A stretch of 64,000 nt of DNA, taken from Flectonema sp. DT1601 (taxonomy: Eukaryota; Euglenozoa; Diplonemea; Diplonemida; Diplonemidae). The notes under the pieces are model-generated. The model was not told the origin of the DNA, did no database searches, and saw only the letters and a list, made by a program, of their open reading frames with translations. The stretch spans positions 992,001 to 1,056,000 of the forward strand of contig OZ025799.1 of assembly GCA_964019425.1 (NCBI GenBank), in the 5' to 3' direction. The position numbers and the translations under genes were made by a program. Below, piece by piece: positions 32,068 through 42,410 of this stretch. How positions within the stretch are numbered: the stretch's first letter is position 1; each line of letters starts with the position of its first letter.

Positions 32068-32274
32068 AAAAAAAAATATGAAGAGGAAATAATCAAACAT
32101 GAAAAAAATAAAAAAAAAAATAAAATATAAATAAAAAACGTTGTATGAAAAAGGAAAAAAAAGAAAGAAAAAAAAAAAAAAAAAAAAAAAAGACCAGAAA
32201 AGGAAAGAGAAAATGAAAAGGTATAATATTATTGTGGGTATATGAGGATAACAGGGAGATGCTCTTTTTTTTTT
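31852..32274 (-). repeat. D repeat, inverted copy 8
   Basis: Reverse complement of D, forming ~0.4 kb arms with 31263-31669 around a ~180-bp spacer. Confidence 0.88.
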
Positions 32275-33352
32275 TTTTTTTTATATTTATTATTTAAAAA
32301 AAGGAAACAATCAGTTTAGCGTCTCGATCGGGACGGAAAATAGAAATTAATCGACATAGTCGATCGATAGAAAAAAAAACAATGATAACATTGTTTATTC
32401 TTTTTTTTTTTTTTTTTTTTTTTAAATCCTTTTAATTATTTTAAAGAAAAAACAATCAGTTTAGCGTCTTGACCAGGACGGAAAATAGAAAGTGATCGAC
32501 ATAGTCGATCGATAAAAAAACAATGATAACATTGTTTATTCCTTTTTTTTTTTTTTTTTTTAATTCTTTTCATTTATTTTTTAAAGAAAAAAAAACGGAA
32601 AATAAAAATTAGTCGACAAAGTCGAACGATAAAAAAAAACAATGATAACATTGTTTATTCTTTTTTTTTTTGTTTTTTTTTTCTATTCTTTTTTATTAAT
32701 TTTGAAAAAAAAAGCAATCAGTTTAGCGTCTTGACCAGGACGGAAAATAGAAAGTAATCGACATAGTCGATCGATAAAAAAACAATGATAACATTGTTTA
32801 ATCTTTTTTTTTATTTTAAATTCTTTTTATTTATTTTTTAAAGAAAAAAAAACGGAAAATAGAAATTAGTCGACAAAGTCGAACGATAAAAAAAACAATG
32901 ATAACATTGTTTATTCTTTTTTTTTTTTTTTTTATTCTTTTTTATTAATTTTGAAAAAAAAAAACAATCAGTTTAGCGTCTTGACCAGGACAGAAAATAG
33001 AAAGTGATCGACATAGTCGATCGATAAGAAAACAATGATAACATTGTTTATTCTTTTTTTTTATTTTAAATTCTTTTTATTTATTTTTTAAAGAAAAAAA
33101 ACGGAAAATAGAAATTAGTCGACAAAGTCGAACGATAAAAAAAAACAATGATAACATTGTTTATTCTTTTTTTTGTATTTTTTTTATATTCTTTTTTATT
33201 AATTTTGAAAAAAAAAAAAAAACAATCAGTTTAGCGTCTTGACCAGGACGGAAAATAGAAAGTGATCGACATAGTCGATCGATAAAAAAAACAATGATAA
33301 TATTGTTTATTCTTTTTTTTTTTTTTTTTTTAAATTCTTTTTATTTATTTTT
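32275..33352 (-). repeat. S satellite array, inverted
   Basis: About eight monomers in minus orientation. Its first bases contain a single TTTATTATT (32286-32294) exactly where element A is inserted in the sister copy at 5340. The array is interrupted by element B. Confidence 0.9.
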
Positions 33353-34747
33353 GGGAAAACCTCTAATTCCACGTAAATGTTACTGAAATGTCCGATTTCA
33401 ACATGAAAGTTTCCGAAACGGACAGCTCCACACAAAAAAGTTTCCGAAATGGACAGCTCCACACAAAATAGTTTCCGAAATGGACAGCTCCACACACGAA
33501 AGTTTCCGAAATGGACAGCAAAAAAAAAAATTTTTTTTTTGTTGGCAAAATGAATTTTTTTTTTTTTTTTTCTCCGTTGCCTGCACCCAAAAAAACTTTT
33601 CGCTAGTGAACAACTTTTTTTTTCCCGCATAAAATTGCTATGGTAGGTAATTTCATTTTCGCTGTTCAGTAAACGGAAAGGTTTTTCTTTCGCTATTCAC
33701 TGAAAGTGATATTCGGATTTTTCGCTGTTCGGTAAGAAAACAAGGTTTTTCTTCGTTCCCAAATACACCGGGATGGCCGAGATGGGTTGGTTCTCAATGA
33801 GGGAAGGAGTAATTTAAGGTAAAGCAAGTGCTGTAATTACAACTAATACGTGCAGGGCCTGAATCAACCTCTTAGTACTCCCTTTTCAACAGGTGACATA
33901 ATAATATATACTAGTAGCTCGCTAATCAAGTGAAAGTCAGTAGCGGAGTAGTTCGGCTGATTGAATCTTTAGAAAAGTGTTCCGTGGGCTACTTTCACAG
34001 AAACTCCGAAAGGACAGTACTGTGTGGCTCAGTGAGGTGATCTCAGACTTGAGAACACTAAATGGTTTCGCCACTCCACAGCTATTCATGTCAAGCCCTA
34101 GGCCGCTGATCATGTACACTTGGTTTTTGCGCTCTCATACCTCATCTTGGTTGGTACGACGTGTAGCGGAGACTTGTCTCTGCGTAGGTGACCCGGCCCT
34201 GCACACATACCGAGCTGTATCACTCTTCTAAAGATTCATGATGTTGGATTTCTCTTGTCTCCTATCTGACGCTTGTGATGCACCTCTAGTATTTTAATAC
34301 ACTCTGAATTCTCATGGTTGTATGAGCTGACAAGTCGGGTGTCTCTACCCGAAATTCGTCCATCCCTATACCTGGCCCTGCACACATACCGAGCTATGCC
34401 GATCCAGGGGCGCAGTCAGGCCTAGGCCCAGGTCACACAGGTTCGGTGTATTTCACTCATCTCGTCGGATGGCCTTGCTTTACGTAGGAAAAAAAATTTT
34501 TTTTGGGAGAAAAAAAAATCCCCATGACTTTGGGCGACCCCGAAATGCACTGGCAGTAAGCTATAAAAAAAAAAAAAACAGCTGTCCATTTCGGAAACTT
34601 TCGTGTGTGGAGCTGTCCGTTTCGGAAACTATTTTGTGTGGAGCTGTCCATTTCGGAAACTTTTTTGTGTGGAGCTGTCCATTTCGGAAACTTTCATGTT
34701 GAGATCGGACATTTCAGAAACTTTTTTGTGGAATTATAGTTTTTCCC
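33353..34747. mobile_element. Element B: TIR DNA transposon, 1.4 kb
   Basis: The ends are GGGAAAACCTCTAATTCCAC and the complement of GTGGAATTATAGTTTTTCCC, matching element A in the outer bases. Each terminal repeat is ~170 bp and contains four tandem copies of a 31-bp unit with TTTCCGAAATGGACAGCTCC (left starts at 33409, 33440, 33471 and 33502). It is flanked by a 9-bp duplication TTTATTTTT (33344-33352 and 34748-34756). Joining the flanks restores a normal S spacer. The interior has no convincing ORF; two ~35-bp stretches ending GCACACATACCGAGCT recur near 34203 and 34380. Probably a non-autonomous Mutator-like element. Confidence 0.85.
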
Positions 34748-35036
34748 TTTATTTTTTAAAGAAAAAAAGGAAAATAGAAAATAGTCAACAAAGTCGAACG
34801 ATAAAAAAAACAATGATAACATTGTTTATTCTATTTTTTTATTTTATTTTTTTTTCTATTCTTTTTTATTAATTTTGAAAAAAAAAACAATCAGTTTAGC
34901 GTCTTGACCAGGACGGAAAATAGAAAGTAATCGACATAGTCGATCGATAAAAAAAACAATGATAACATTGTTTATTCTTTTTTTTTTTTTTTTTAAATTC
35001 TTTTTTATTTATTTTTTAAAAAGAAAAAAAACGGAA
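34748..35036 (-). repeat. S satellite array continued after element B
   Basis: Two minus-orientation monomers continuing 32275-33352 across element B, then an abrupt switch to direct E. Confidence 0.88.
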
Positions 35037-36381
35037 ACTTTTACTCTAATATAAAATATTTTTGAACAAAATGTGATTATTAATTTAAAAAAAAAAAAAA
35101 AAATAATGTAAATGAATAATAAAAAAAAAAAAAAAAAAAACATGCCTTGGGAATACAACCAAAGCCCCAATTAATCGGTCCTTTCTTTTTTCCTTCTTGT
35201 CGAGTGATCGCTCCACTCGTCGATCACCAAAACCGATTGTATTTATATCTGTTCTTTTCTCAACGATCGGCTATACCGATCATTTTTTTTAAAATAATTG
35301 TTTTCTTCTTCTCGACGATCAGATCCAATTGATCGACCTTTTTTTTTTTTTTTTTTTTTTCCTTTATTCTTTCCATCCCTCCCGCTCCCCTTATTTTAAT
35401 AAAAACAAGATCAGCTCAGCTTGATCGTTAATCTTTTTTTTTTTTTTTTTTTAAATTTAAACTGATTGTATTTATATCTGGTTATTTTTTCTCAACGATC
35501 GGCTATGCCGATCGACCTTTAAAATAATTGTCTTCTTCTTCTCGACGATCAGATCCAATTGATCGACCTTTTCTTTTTTTTTCCTTTATTCCTCCCATCC
35601 CTCCCGCTCCCCTTATTTTAATAAAAACAAGATCAGCTCAGCTTGATCGTTAATCTTTTTTTTTTTTTTAAATTTAAACTGATTGTATTTATATCTGGTT
35701 ATTTTTCTCAACGATCGGCTATGCCGATCGACCTTTAAAATAATTGTCTTCTTCTTCTCGACGATCAGATCCAATTGATCGACCTTTTTTTTTTTCCTTT
35801 ATTCCTTCCATCCCTCCCGCTCCCCTTATTTTAATAAAAGCAAGATCAGCTCAGCTTGATCGTTATTTATTTATTTATATTTTTTTTTTTTTTTGTTGGT
35901 CCTAGTCAAGACCTTAAACTGACTAATCGGTCTTAACTTTAACTAAGTGAATGAACCCTTCCCGTTTTCCTTTTCCCTTTATTACTCTCTATCTGGTCTG
36001 TTATGTCATAAATCTCATTTAATTTTATCATTCATTTTAATTTTCACTGTTTCCCATCTACATTTTATTTTCAAATAGTTCCGGTCTGTCTTTAATGTTA
36101 AATAAAACTGATCATGTTAACTCAATATTTTTTTTTTTATGTGCAAGAGATACCAACACGCAAGAGATACCAACGCACATACGAGATACCAGCACTTCCG
36201 AGATACCGACACACAAGAGATACCAAGACACTTAAGATACCAGCAAGGACAATGAGAGGTAGAATGAACTCTCCTCCTTGTGTCCGATCCTGATTATTTT
36301 TTGTTGAATTGGTAGTGTTACCTCAGTTTGCGACTCTCGTATCTGTGTTGTGTTAACTCATGTAAGTGATCTTAACTCCTG
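35037..36381 (+). repeat. E composite repeat, copy 2 (longest)
   Basis: Three tandem ~190-bp subunits with CGATCGGCTATGCCGATCG-type hairpins, the GGTCCTAGTCAAGACC hairpin, and a complete tail of about six degenerate GAGATACC units (36144-36240). It ends at TTAACTCCTGTT and runs straight into S. Confidence 0.9.
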
Positions 36382-36800
36382 TTAAAAAATAAATAAAAAG
36401 AATTTAAAATAAAAAAAAAAGAATAAACAATGTTATCATTGTTTTTTTTATCGTTCGACTTTGTCGACTAATTTCTATTTTCAGTTTTTTTCTTTAAAAA
36501 ATAAATAAAAAGAATTTAAAATAAAAAAAAAGAATAAACAATGTTATCATTGTTTTTTTTATCGATCGACTATGTCGATTACTTTCTATTTTCCGTCCTG
36601 GTCAAGACGCTAAACTGATTGTTTTTTTTTTTTTCAAAATTAATAAAAAAGAATAAAAAAAAAAATAAAAAAAAAGAATAAACAATGTTATCATTGTTTT
36701 TTTTATCGTTCGACTTTGTCGACTAATTTCTATTTTCCGTTTTTTTTTCTTTAAAAAATAAATAAAAAGAATTTAAAATAAATAAAAAGAATAAACAATG
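36382..36800 (+). repeat. S satellite, four monomers
   Basis: Starts right at the end of E and breaks off inside AACAATGTTAT, where inverted X begins. Confidence 0.88.
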
Positions 36801-37574
36801 TTATGATGATTATTCCCTGTTGTACTTGCTCACTATGGGGGGTGATGCCAAACACCCAGAAGTACTAAACTGCTTTCCTTCTTGCTGCCCAGGAGTTTCT
36901 GACCAGAACTAATAGAAAATAAAAAGTAGATGGGAAACAATAAAAAGTAAAATGGATATAACTGAAGTTAAACAAGACAAATGAAGTAACAGACCAGAAC
37001 AGAAAGAGGATTGTAATAGAAGATTACAAATAAAAAAATGCAAGTATCAACACATAATCAAGATACACCAGCAGCTAACAAACAACATAAAATTGAAAAT
37101 CAGTTGCCAGAGTATTTCAACCATGGTATAATACTCGCCCCTCTGGCAGGGATTATCCCAGACTTGTCCTTTAATTTAGTTGGACACCATGGCTTACAAC
37201 CCTTCCAGAGGGAAGCACCATTATGACTTCTATTTTTTTTCTTCAAGAAAATCATAAGGTGGGAACAAAGAAAAATGCTAAGAGGAACCCCTTATTAACA
37301 CCTAAGACATCTAAACTGCAGCCCAGCTTATGCCCAATGCACTAACAGGTCATTCCCTCACACTCAGATCAAAAAATCAAAGTTCAGAGTGCATCTTAGC
37401 ATGAATGAGAGAAATTTCTCATCGCTTTTTTTGAACAAAAGGGATAGAAGAGGGGATAGAAAACGAACATAACAATAAAATTCTAAGTGAGAAACACTTA
37501 GCAGAAACACTTAGCAGCTTTTAAGGAGCTGAAAAGCAAAAAAAAAAATCTAAGTGAGAAACACTTAGTAGAAA
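36801..37574 (-). repeat. X repeat (Xa and Xc), inverted
   Basis: Reverse complement of the Xc-Xa order at 21308-22372, with several differences. It is cut by GC-rich island 2 after CTTAGTAGAAACA. Confidence 0.85.
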
Positions 37575-37576
37575 CA

Positions 37577-38506
37577 ATGCCTCTACCAGATTGCAGCAAA
37601 TCGTCTGAACACCTGGCAGCCTGTGTCTTATGCAATCTGCGGGAACTGAAGCGTTCAGGGTCTGGTTCCGCTGCGAAGAAACTATGGGAGTGGGTGAAAC
37701 CACGCTGCGGACCAGGACAATCAGAAGCTGAACACGCACTGTCAGAGCTGCTCGAAGCAATCGAGGAGATGGGAGCACCACCAGTCGACTTCATGTCCAC
37801 TGTAACGCAGACCCGCACGTGTCGAGTCTGTGAAGACACACACACGAAACGGAATAGAACACCCATCCTCCAACTGAACCCTGGCCAAACGCCAGCCACA
37901 GCCTGTGCTACAACGTCGACCAGCCCGGCGGACTTTGTCTGCCCGATTTGCAAGTCGAGCTTAGCGACGGTCACTACATCGGTAGACGAGTTAGCCCGAT
38001 CACTGTTCTTTGGATTCAACAAGGGACATTTCGGAGATCCCGAAGCCGAAGAAAAGGTCAGCATACCGGCATCCTTCGTAGACACTTCGAGCCGCCTGTA
38101 CGCCCTGACTGGAGTGATCCAACACACCAGACACAGCGAGTCTTCGGGACATTATGTATCGTACACGAGAAACGGAAGGGGGGGATGGCTGATTCAGGAT
38201 GACTCGACCGAAAGAATTTACACATCGGAAGTCACCCAACTGAGTCCCTGTGTCACCCTGTACTTGAGACGAGAACAACCTTCCTCCTGCGCACCGAAAT
38301 CAAGATGGAAACCAGCACCCTTTGACAGGAAACCAACCTTCTACTACGGAGTCGCGGAAGGCAGATCCCCAGGAGTGTACACCACGTGGGAGGAAACGAA
38401 GAGGGAGGTGTCCAACTATAGGGGCGCCGTCCACAAAAGATTCGTCCTGCGGAGTCAGCCCAGCGATTCGTGGAGAGATACAACCCTCCGAAAGGGGGAC
38501 CTGTAG
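37577..38506 (+). CDS. USP-like protease region plus RNase H1 hybrid-binding domain
   Basis: 309 codons. Residues ~175-240 read like the C-terminal half of a ubiquitin-specific protease (peptidase C19): YALTGVIQHTRHSESSGHYV, then W and DD, then a closing VTLYL strand; the His of SGHY fits the catalytic His. CxxC pairs near residues 82-85 and 121-124 fit the zinc fingers region of such proteases, and a further CxxC lies near 15-18. The N-terminal catalytic Cys box is not in this frame. Residues ~251-290 (FYYGVAEGRSPGVYTTWEET) match the RNase H1 N-terminal hybrid-binding (viroplasmin, caulimovirus VI) domain. A protease with an RNA-DNA hybrid-binding module is unusual. It probably belongs to a mobile or virus-like element; function beyond the domain matches is unknown. 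Confidence 0.65.
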   Translation: MPLPDCSKSSEHLAACVLCNLRELKRSGSGSAAKKLWEWVKPRCGPGQSEAEHALSELLEAIEEMGAPPVDFMSTVTQTRTCRVCEDTHTKRNRTPILQLNPGQTPATACATTSTSPADFVCPICKSSLATVTTSVDELARSLFFGFNKGHFGDPEAEEKVSIPASFVDTSSRLYALTGVIQHTRHSESSGHYVSYTRNGRGGWLIQDDSTERIYTSEVTQLSPCVTLYLRREQPSSCAPKSRWKPAPFDRKPTFYYGVAEGRSPGVYTTWEETKREVSNYRGAVHKRFVLRSQPSDSWRDTTLRKGDL

Positions 38507-38772
38507 TCACACCACCGCCAGGTGACAAATGGTACGCAGTGGTCAGGGGCCGAAAGACGGGTCTGTACGACTGCTGGCGGGAAGCGAGCTCGATGGTGAA
38601 CGGGTACAGCAAAAACCAGTACAAGGCCTTCGACTCGCGGGAAGAAGCCTCTCTGTATTGGTGGGACCACATGGCAGGAGGACCCCAGCAGGACTCTCCT
38701 TGCATGTGCCTTTTCTTCGCCAGTCACAAGAACTCGGCCACCGGGAAGACGGGAGCGGCTGCCTGCCTGTAA
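38470..38772 (+). CDS. Second RNase H1 hybrid-binding (viroplasmin) domain ORF
   Basis: An open frame holding a second viroplasmin-type domain: KWYAVVRGRKTGLYDCW, then a Tyr/Lys-rich helix and SREEASLYWW. It has the aromatic and Gly-x-Tyr spacing of the first domain in the same island. It is part of the same broken element and is listed only as a domain-bearing fragment. Confidence 0.55.
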   Translation: MERYNPPKGGPVVTPPPGDKWYAVVRGRKTGLYDCWREASSMVNGYSKNQYKAFDSREEASLYWWDHMAGGPQQDSPCMCLFFASHKNSATGKTGAAACL

Positions 38773-38970
38773 GACACGCTCCTACACAAACTGACGGCTA
38801 GCTGGGTCGCGACACTCGACACCGCAGACCTCGGATCGGCCTCTTACTACGCTGCCCTCAAGGGAATCCAGGAGGTGAGTCAGCGGAATAGGAACACCAC
38901 CTGGAGCTGCAGAGGAGACATGAGCGCATGCAGCGTGACGTCACGGACGAGACTTGTTGGAGCTGTACCG

Positions 38971-39864
38971 GATTTTTTTTTAAAATAATTGTTTTCTTTT
39001 TCTCGACGATCAGATCCAATTGATCGTCCTTTTTTTTTTTTTTTTTTTTCCTTTATTCTTTCCATCCCTCCCGCTCCCCTTATTTTAATAAAAACAAGAT
39101 CAGCTCAGCTTGATCGTTAATCTTTTTTTTTTTTTTAAATTTAAACTGATTGTATTTATATCTGGTTATTTTTCTCAACGATCGGCTATGCCGATCGACC
39201 TTTAAAATAATTGTCTTCTTCTTCTCGACGATCAGATCCAATTGATCGACCTTTTTTTTTTTCCTTTATTCCTTCCATCCCTCCCGCTCCCCTTATTTTA
39301 ATAAAAGCAAGATCAGCTCAGCTTGATCGTTATTTATTTATTTATATTTTTTTTTTTTTTTGTTGGTCCTAGTCAAGACCTTAAACTGACTAATCGGTCT
39401 TAATTTTAACTAAGTGAATGAACCCTTCCCGTTTTCCTTTTCCCTTTATTACTCTCTATCTGGTCTGTTATGTCATAAATCTCATTTAATTTTATCATTC
39501 ATTTTAATTTTCACTGTTTCCCATCTACATTTTATTTTCAAATAGTTCCGGTCTGTCTTTAATTTTAAATAAGTATTAAACTAGTCCAACTGATCATGTT
39601 AACTCAATATTTTTTTTTATGTGCAAGAGATACCAACACGCAAGAGATACCAACGCACATACGAGATACCAGCACTTCCGAGATACCGACACACAAGAGA
39701 TACCAAGACACTTAAGATACCAGCAAGGACAGTGAGAGGTAGAATGAACACTCCTCCTTGTGTCCGATCCTGATTATTTTTTGTTGAACTGGTAGTGTTA
39801 CCTCAGTTTGCGACTCTCGTATCTGTGTTGTGTTAACTCATGTAAGTGATCTTAACTCCTGTTA
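38971..39864 (+). repeat. E composite repeat, copy 3
   Basis: Starts inside the first subunit, then follows copy 2 closely through the GAGATACC tail to AACTCCTGTT. One local difference is an ATTAAACTAGTCC insertion near 39573. Confidence 0.88.
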
Positions 39865-40140
39865 AATAAAAAAAAAAAAAAAAAAAAAGAAATTAAAAAA
39901 GAAGTATCTTCAAACGAAGTTATAACAACCCCTGCCACCCATTATGATCAATTCCGCTTGTTTTTTTTTTTTTTTTTTTTTCTTTTCTTCAAATATAAAA
40001 AAAAAAAAAAAAAAATTAAAAATTATAAAAGATGAAACAATGTTATCATTGTTTTTTTTATCGATCGACTATGTCGATTACTTCCAATTTTCCGTCCTGG
40101 TCAAGACGCTAAACTGATTGTTTTTTTTTTAATAAATAAA
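39865..40140 (+). repeat. A/T-rich linker and one S monomer
   Basis: 39865-40030 is A/T-run sequence with a short non-repeat piece (CTGCCACCCATTATGATC). A single S monomer follows to the insertion point of element C. Confidence 0.75.
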
Positions 40141-40909
40141 CATAGATGGAAGTGCCCTACAATTTGGAGGGCGTGTAGGGCGCTTGTAGGGCGCTTTTAA
40201 TATAAATATTATTTTGGAGGGCGCTTTTTTTTACCTTTTTTATTACTATAAGACAGCTAAATTGACGTCGACTTATACTGACGCACAAGCATTTTGACGC
40301 AGAAGCCAAAAAAAAAAATTGACATGCTTGTCAGTCTTTCGAAAAAGAGAAAAAAGGGTGTCACGGGGTTCGAACCCGAGACCTCCAGGTCATGGTTCGG
40401 AGGTCAACAATGGCAAAAACAATGGGCTACTCCTTGAGAGCTTCCGGAGCCTGCTGCAATCCCTGAAGCTGAAACTCATTTCAGTGGACGATGCATCCCA
40501 GATCTACAAGGAGCTGATTAGCCCGCAGAATGCACCGAGTCGAATATAGAGGGATTCGAGGAGGGAGAGTGCGTTCTTACTAACCTGTTAATAGGCCGGT
40601 CTTCACGGTACCTTGTGAGAAAAAAAGAAGTTTACTGGTGGCAAGTAAACTGATACCCCAGAGACGCATTTGATCGGGCGAACCGGAGAAAAGTCAAATA
40701 AGATGCGATTCGACCCTCGCTGAGGGCAGGGGTGTGTCAAAATGAGCTCGGCATTATATTAAATTTAATTAAAAAAGCGCCCTACGCGCCCTCCAGCGCC
40801 CTATTTTGGCCCTATTTTGGCCCTACAATGGCCCTATTTTGGCCCTACAAATTTTTGTGGCTGATTTTCACCAGGCGCCCTCCAAATTTGGAGGGCACTT
40901 CCATCTATG
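40141..40909. mobile_element. Element C: small TIR DNA transposon
   Basis: Ends CATAGATGGAAGTGCCCT and its complement AGGGCACTTCCATCTATG, extended by GGAGGGCG-type sequence. Flanked by AATAAA (40135-40140 and 40910-40915). Deleting the element and one AATAAA restores the S spacer seen at 16750. Repeats of GCGCCCT and GGCCCTATTTTGGCCCTA fill the subterminal regions. The interior holds a tRNA-like segment, a ~45-codon fragment containing DDASQIYKELISPQ and a hairpin AGTTTACTGGTGGCAAGTAAACT-type arm. No transposase is visible. A 6-bp duplication differs from elements A and B; the superfamily is unassigned. Confidence 0.8.
40345..40410 (-). pseudogene. tRNA-like remnant in element C
   Basis: On the minus strand it carries the B box GGTTCGAACCC with a following CCCTTTTTT, and a pairable CCTCC...GGAGG arm. 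It closely matches the tRNA-like sequence in element A but lacks its A-box half. Confidence 0.55.
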
Positions 40910-41042
40910 AATAAAAAGAATTAAAAAAAAAAAAAAAAAGAATAAACAATGTTATCATCGTTTTTTTTTATCGATCGACTATGTCGATTACTTTCTATTT
41001 TCCGTCCTGGTCAAGACGCTAAACTGATTGTTTTTTTTTAGA
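40910..41042 (+). repeat. Last S satellite monomer
   Basis: One plus-orientation monomer with CATCGTT instead of CATTGTT, ending in a T-run and TTTAG that could serve as a splice acceptor for the following open frame. Confidence 0.85.
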
Positions 41043-41059
41043 TAAATAAAAAAGCACAA

Positions 41060-41653
41060 CTTGGAACAAAATGTAGTGAAAACCAAACCAGTGCCAAGCT
41101 GATCAAGAATGGCAAAGGAGCGAAGTGTGGCGACTTCTTTTGTACACTCAGTCAGGTTGACCAAAAGAGAAACATAAATGAGGTGACTCAATGCCACACA
41201 AAGGAATTTGTGGGGCCTGATGGAAACTCGTCTCTCGCAGGGACCAAACTTAAGGAACTAGAAGAAGATCGTAAGCGTTCCTGTGCTGACAACGATGTCT
41301 TTGTGTTGATGACCAATAAAAGAACTGTGAACCTGAAGACGAACGAACAATCCTGGCAGAGTAGTATGAAGGAGAACCTATTTGGTGTTGTTGATTATGA
41401 AAACATGGACATTTACTTCGGATCATTCGCCCCGTTCTGGAGACCTATTGTGAAGAAGGAATACTTACTAGCAGAGAGTTTAGAAAGAGTTGAAAGTAGT
41501 CTAACAACCTCCTCATCTGTGTCTGGGACCTTAACCTGTAGATATTGTGGTGCAACAACAAATGCCAGAGGAGAACACTTTTCGAATGACTGGAGTTTGA
41601 AGTGCCATGAAACCCGATGTCCTGACAAGCAAGACGAAGATGAAGAAGAATAG
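41060..41653 (+). CDS. Partial acidic-tailed zinc-finger protein, unknown
   Basis: The frame is open from just after the last S monomer to TAG at 41651-41653 and has no ATG near its left end, so it is an internal exon or a fragment. Its end holds CRYCG, then a His and CHETRCP about 20 residues on, and finally DEDEEE. The CRYCG start recalls the zinc cluster of the ORF in element A. No family assignment. It may belong with the endonuclease-like ORF at 42411 as part of a LINE-like element. Confidence 0.45.
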   Translation, partial: LGTKCSENQTSAKLIKNGKGAKCGDFFCTLSQVDQKRNINEVTQCHTKEFVGPDGNSSLAGTKLKELEEDRKRSCADNDVFVLMTNKRTVNLKTNEQSWQSSMKENLFGVVDYENMDIYFGSFAPFWRPIVKKEYLLAESLERVESSLTTSSSVSGTLTCRYCGATTNARGEHFSNDWSLKCHETRCPDKQDEDEEE

Positions 41654-42410
41654 AAAGCCTACCCATGAGGCCCAACCTTTATAGAAAAACTCCCATTAGA
41701 TTTAAAGTCCTTTAAGATAGTGATGAAATGATTACTTAACAAAAGAAGCAAACTGCGTGTTCGAAATAATAAAAAAGGTGAACGACTAAAAGAAAAGCTT
41801 TTCAGGTTTAATACTGCGACTAACAGAATCCATTTATTCATTCCACCCACTACCCCAAAGAAGTTGAGCTGTAGTTGTCAAAGTCTCCTATGTGGCTCTG
41901 AACATTTGATGGCATGGATAGCATGCTGATCTGGTGCGATGAGAAGATTGGTGAGGTTGACGGTGTATCGCAATACACTGTTGCTGGGACCCTGCATCTC
42001 CGCCCACAGCCACCAAGTACAGTTGTCCCGATACTCTTGCAGCACATCGCCATGCGCCGCATTCCGCAGTTTACCCGCCAGCTTCATGGTCTTGACTCCG
42101 TCAGTTATTGGGCTGCACGAAGAGAGATGATCCGGTGGTTGTATGTGCAGGATTGTGTGTTCCTCATTCGCAACCGGGAGAGTACCTTCTGCCTGGTAAG
42201 TGACGCAACATCTGTGACAGAAAACTCTTCAGAGATTGCAACGAAGACACATAGAGATCCAAAAGCAGTACTATTGCAACACATATTATTCACTGGATAT
42301 CACTCACTTTTTTCACTAGAATTCACACATTTTCACGGGATTTCACTACCAGAAAGCAGCAAAAAATTAAGTGAAAAATCGTGAATTTTCGTGTAGCAAA
42401 GTGAAAAATC
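41654..42410. other. Sequence with weak minus-strand coding signal and a GTGAA/TTCAC palindrome
   Basis: 41878-42087 on the minus strand is an open 69-codon frame beginning MKLAGKLRNAAHGDVLQEY with balanced amino-acid content. It is possibly a gene fragment, unassigned. At about 42290-42416 repeated GTGAAAAATCGTGAA faces repeats of TTCAC, which could fold into a hairpin or mark a small inverted-repeat element. Confidence 0.35.

Larger units (their letters stand above)
37575..38970 (+). mobile_element. GC-rich island 2, foreign-looking insert
   Basis: About 1.4 kb of GC-rich DNA joining inverted Xc on the left to the inside of an E subunit on the right. It encodes a USP-type protease region and viroplasmin-type domains (separate entries). 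It appears to be a broken fragment of a larger element with at least one break. No terminal repeats are seen. A virus-like or retroelement origin is possible and unproven. Its likeness to island 1 in size, base composition and setting is the best clue that they belong together. Confidence 0.55.

Noticed and set aside
33780-33880. 18S rRNA fragment in element B (GCTGTAATTACAACTAATACGTGC-like stretch)
   Set aside because: Only one short word resembles 18S and the flanks do not follow the 18S order.
36144-36240. GAGATACC tandem units as telomeric repeats
   Set aside because: The units are degenerate, only about six long and embedded inside the E repeat.
21805-37226. Conserved 62- and 78-codon minus-strand frames in X copies
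   Set aside because: Their conservation equals that of the surrounding duplicated DNA, and differences between copies change amino acids freely.
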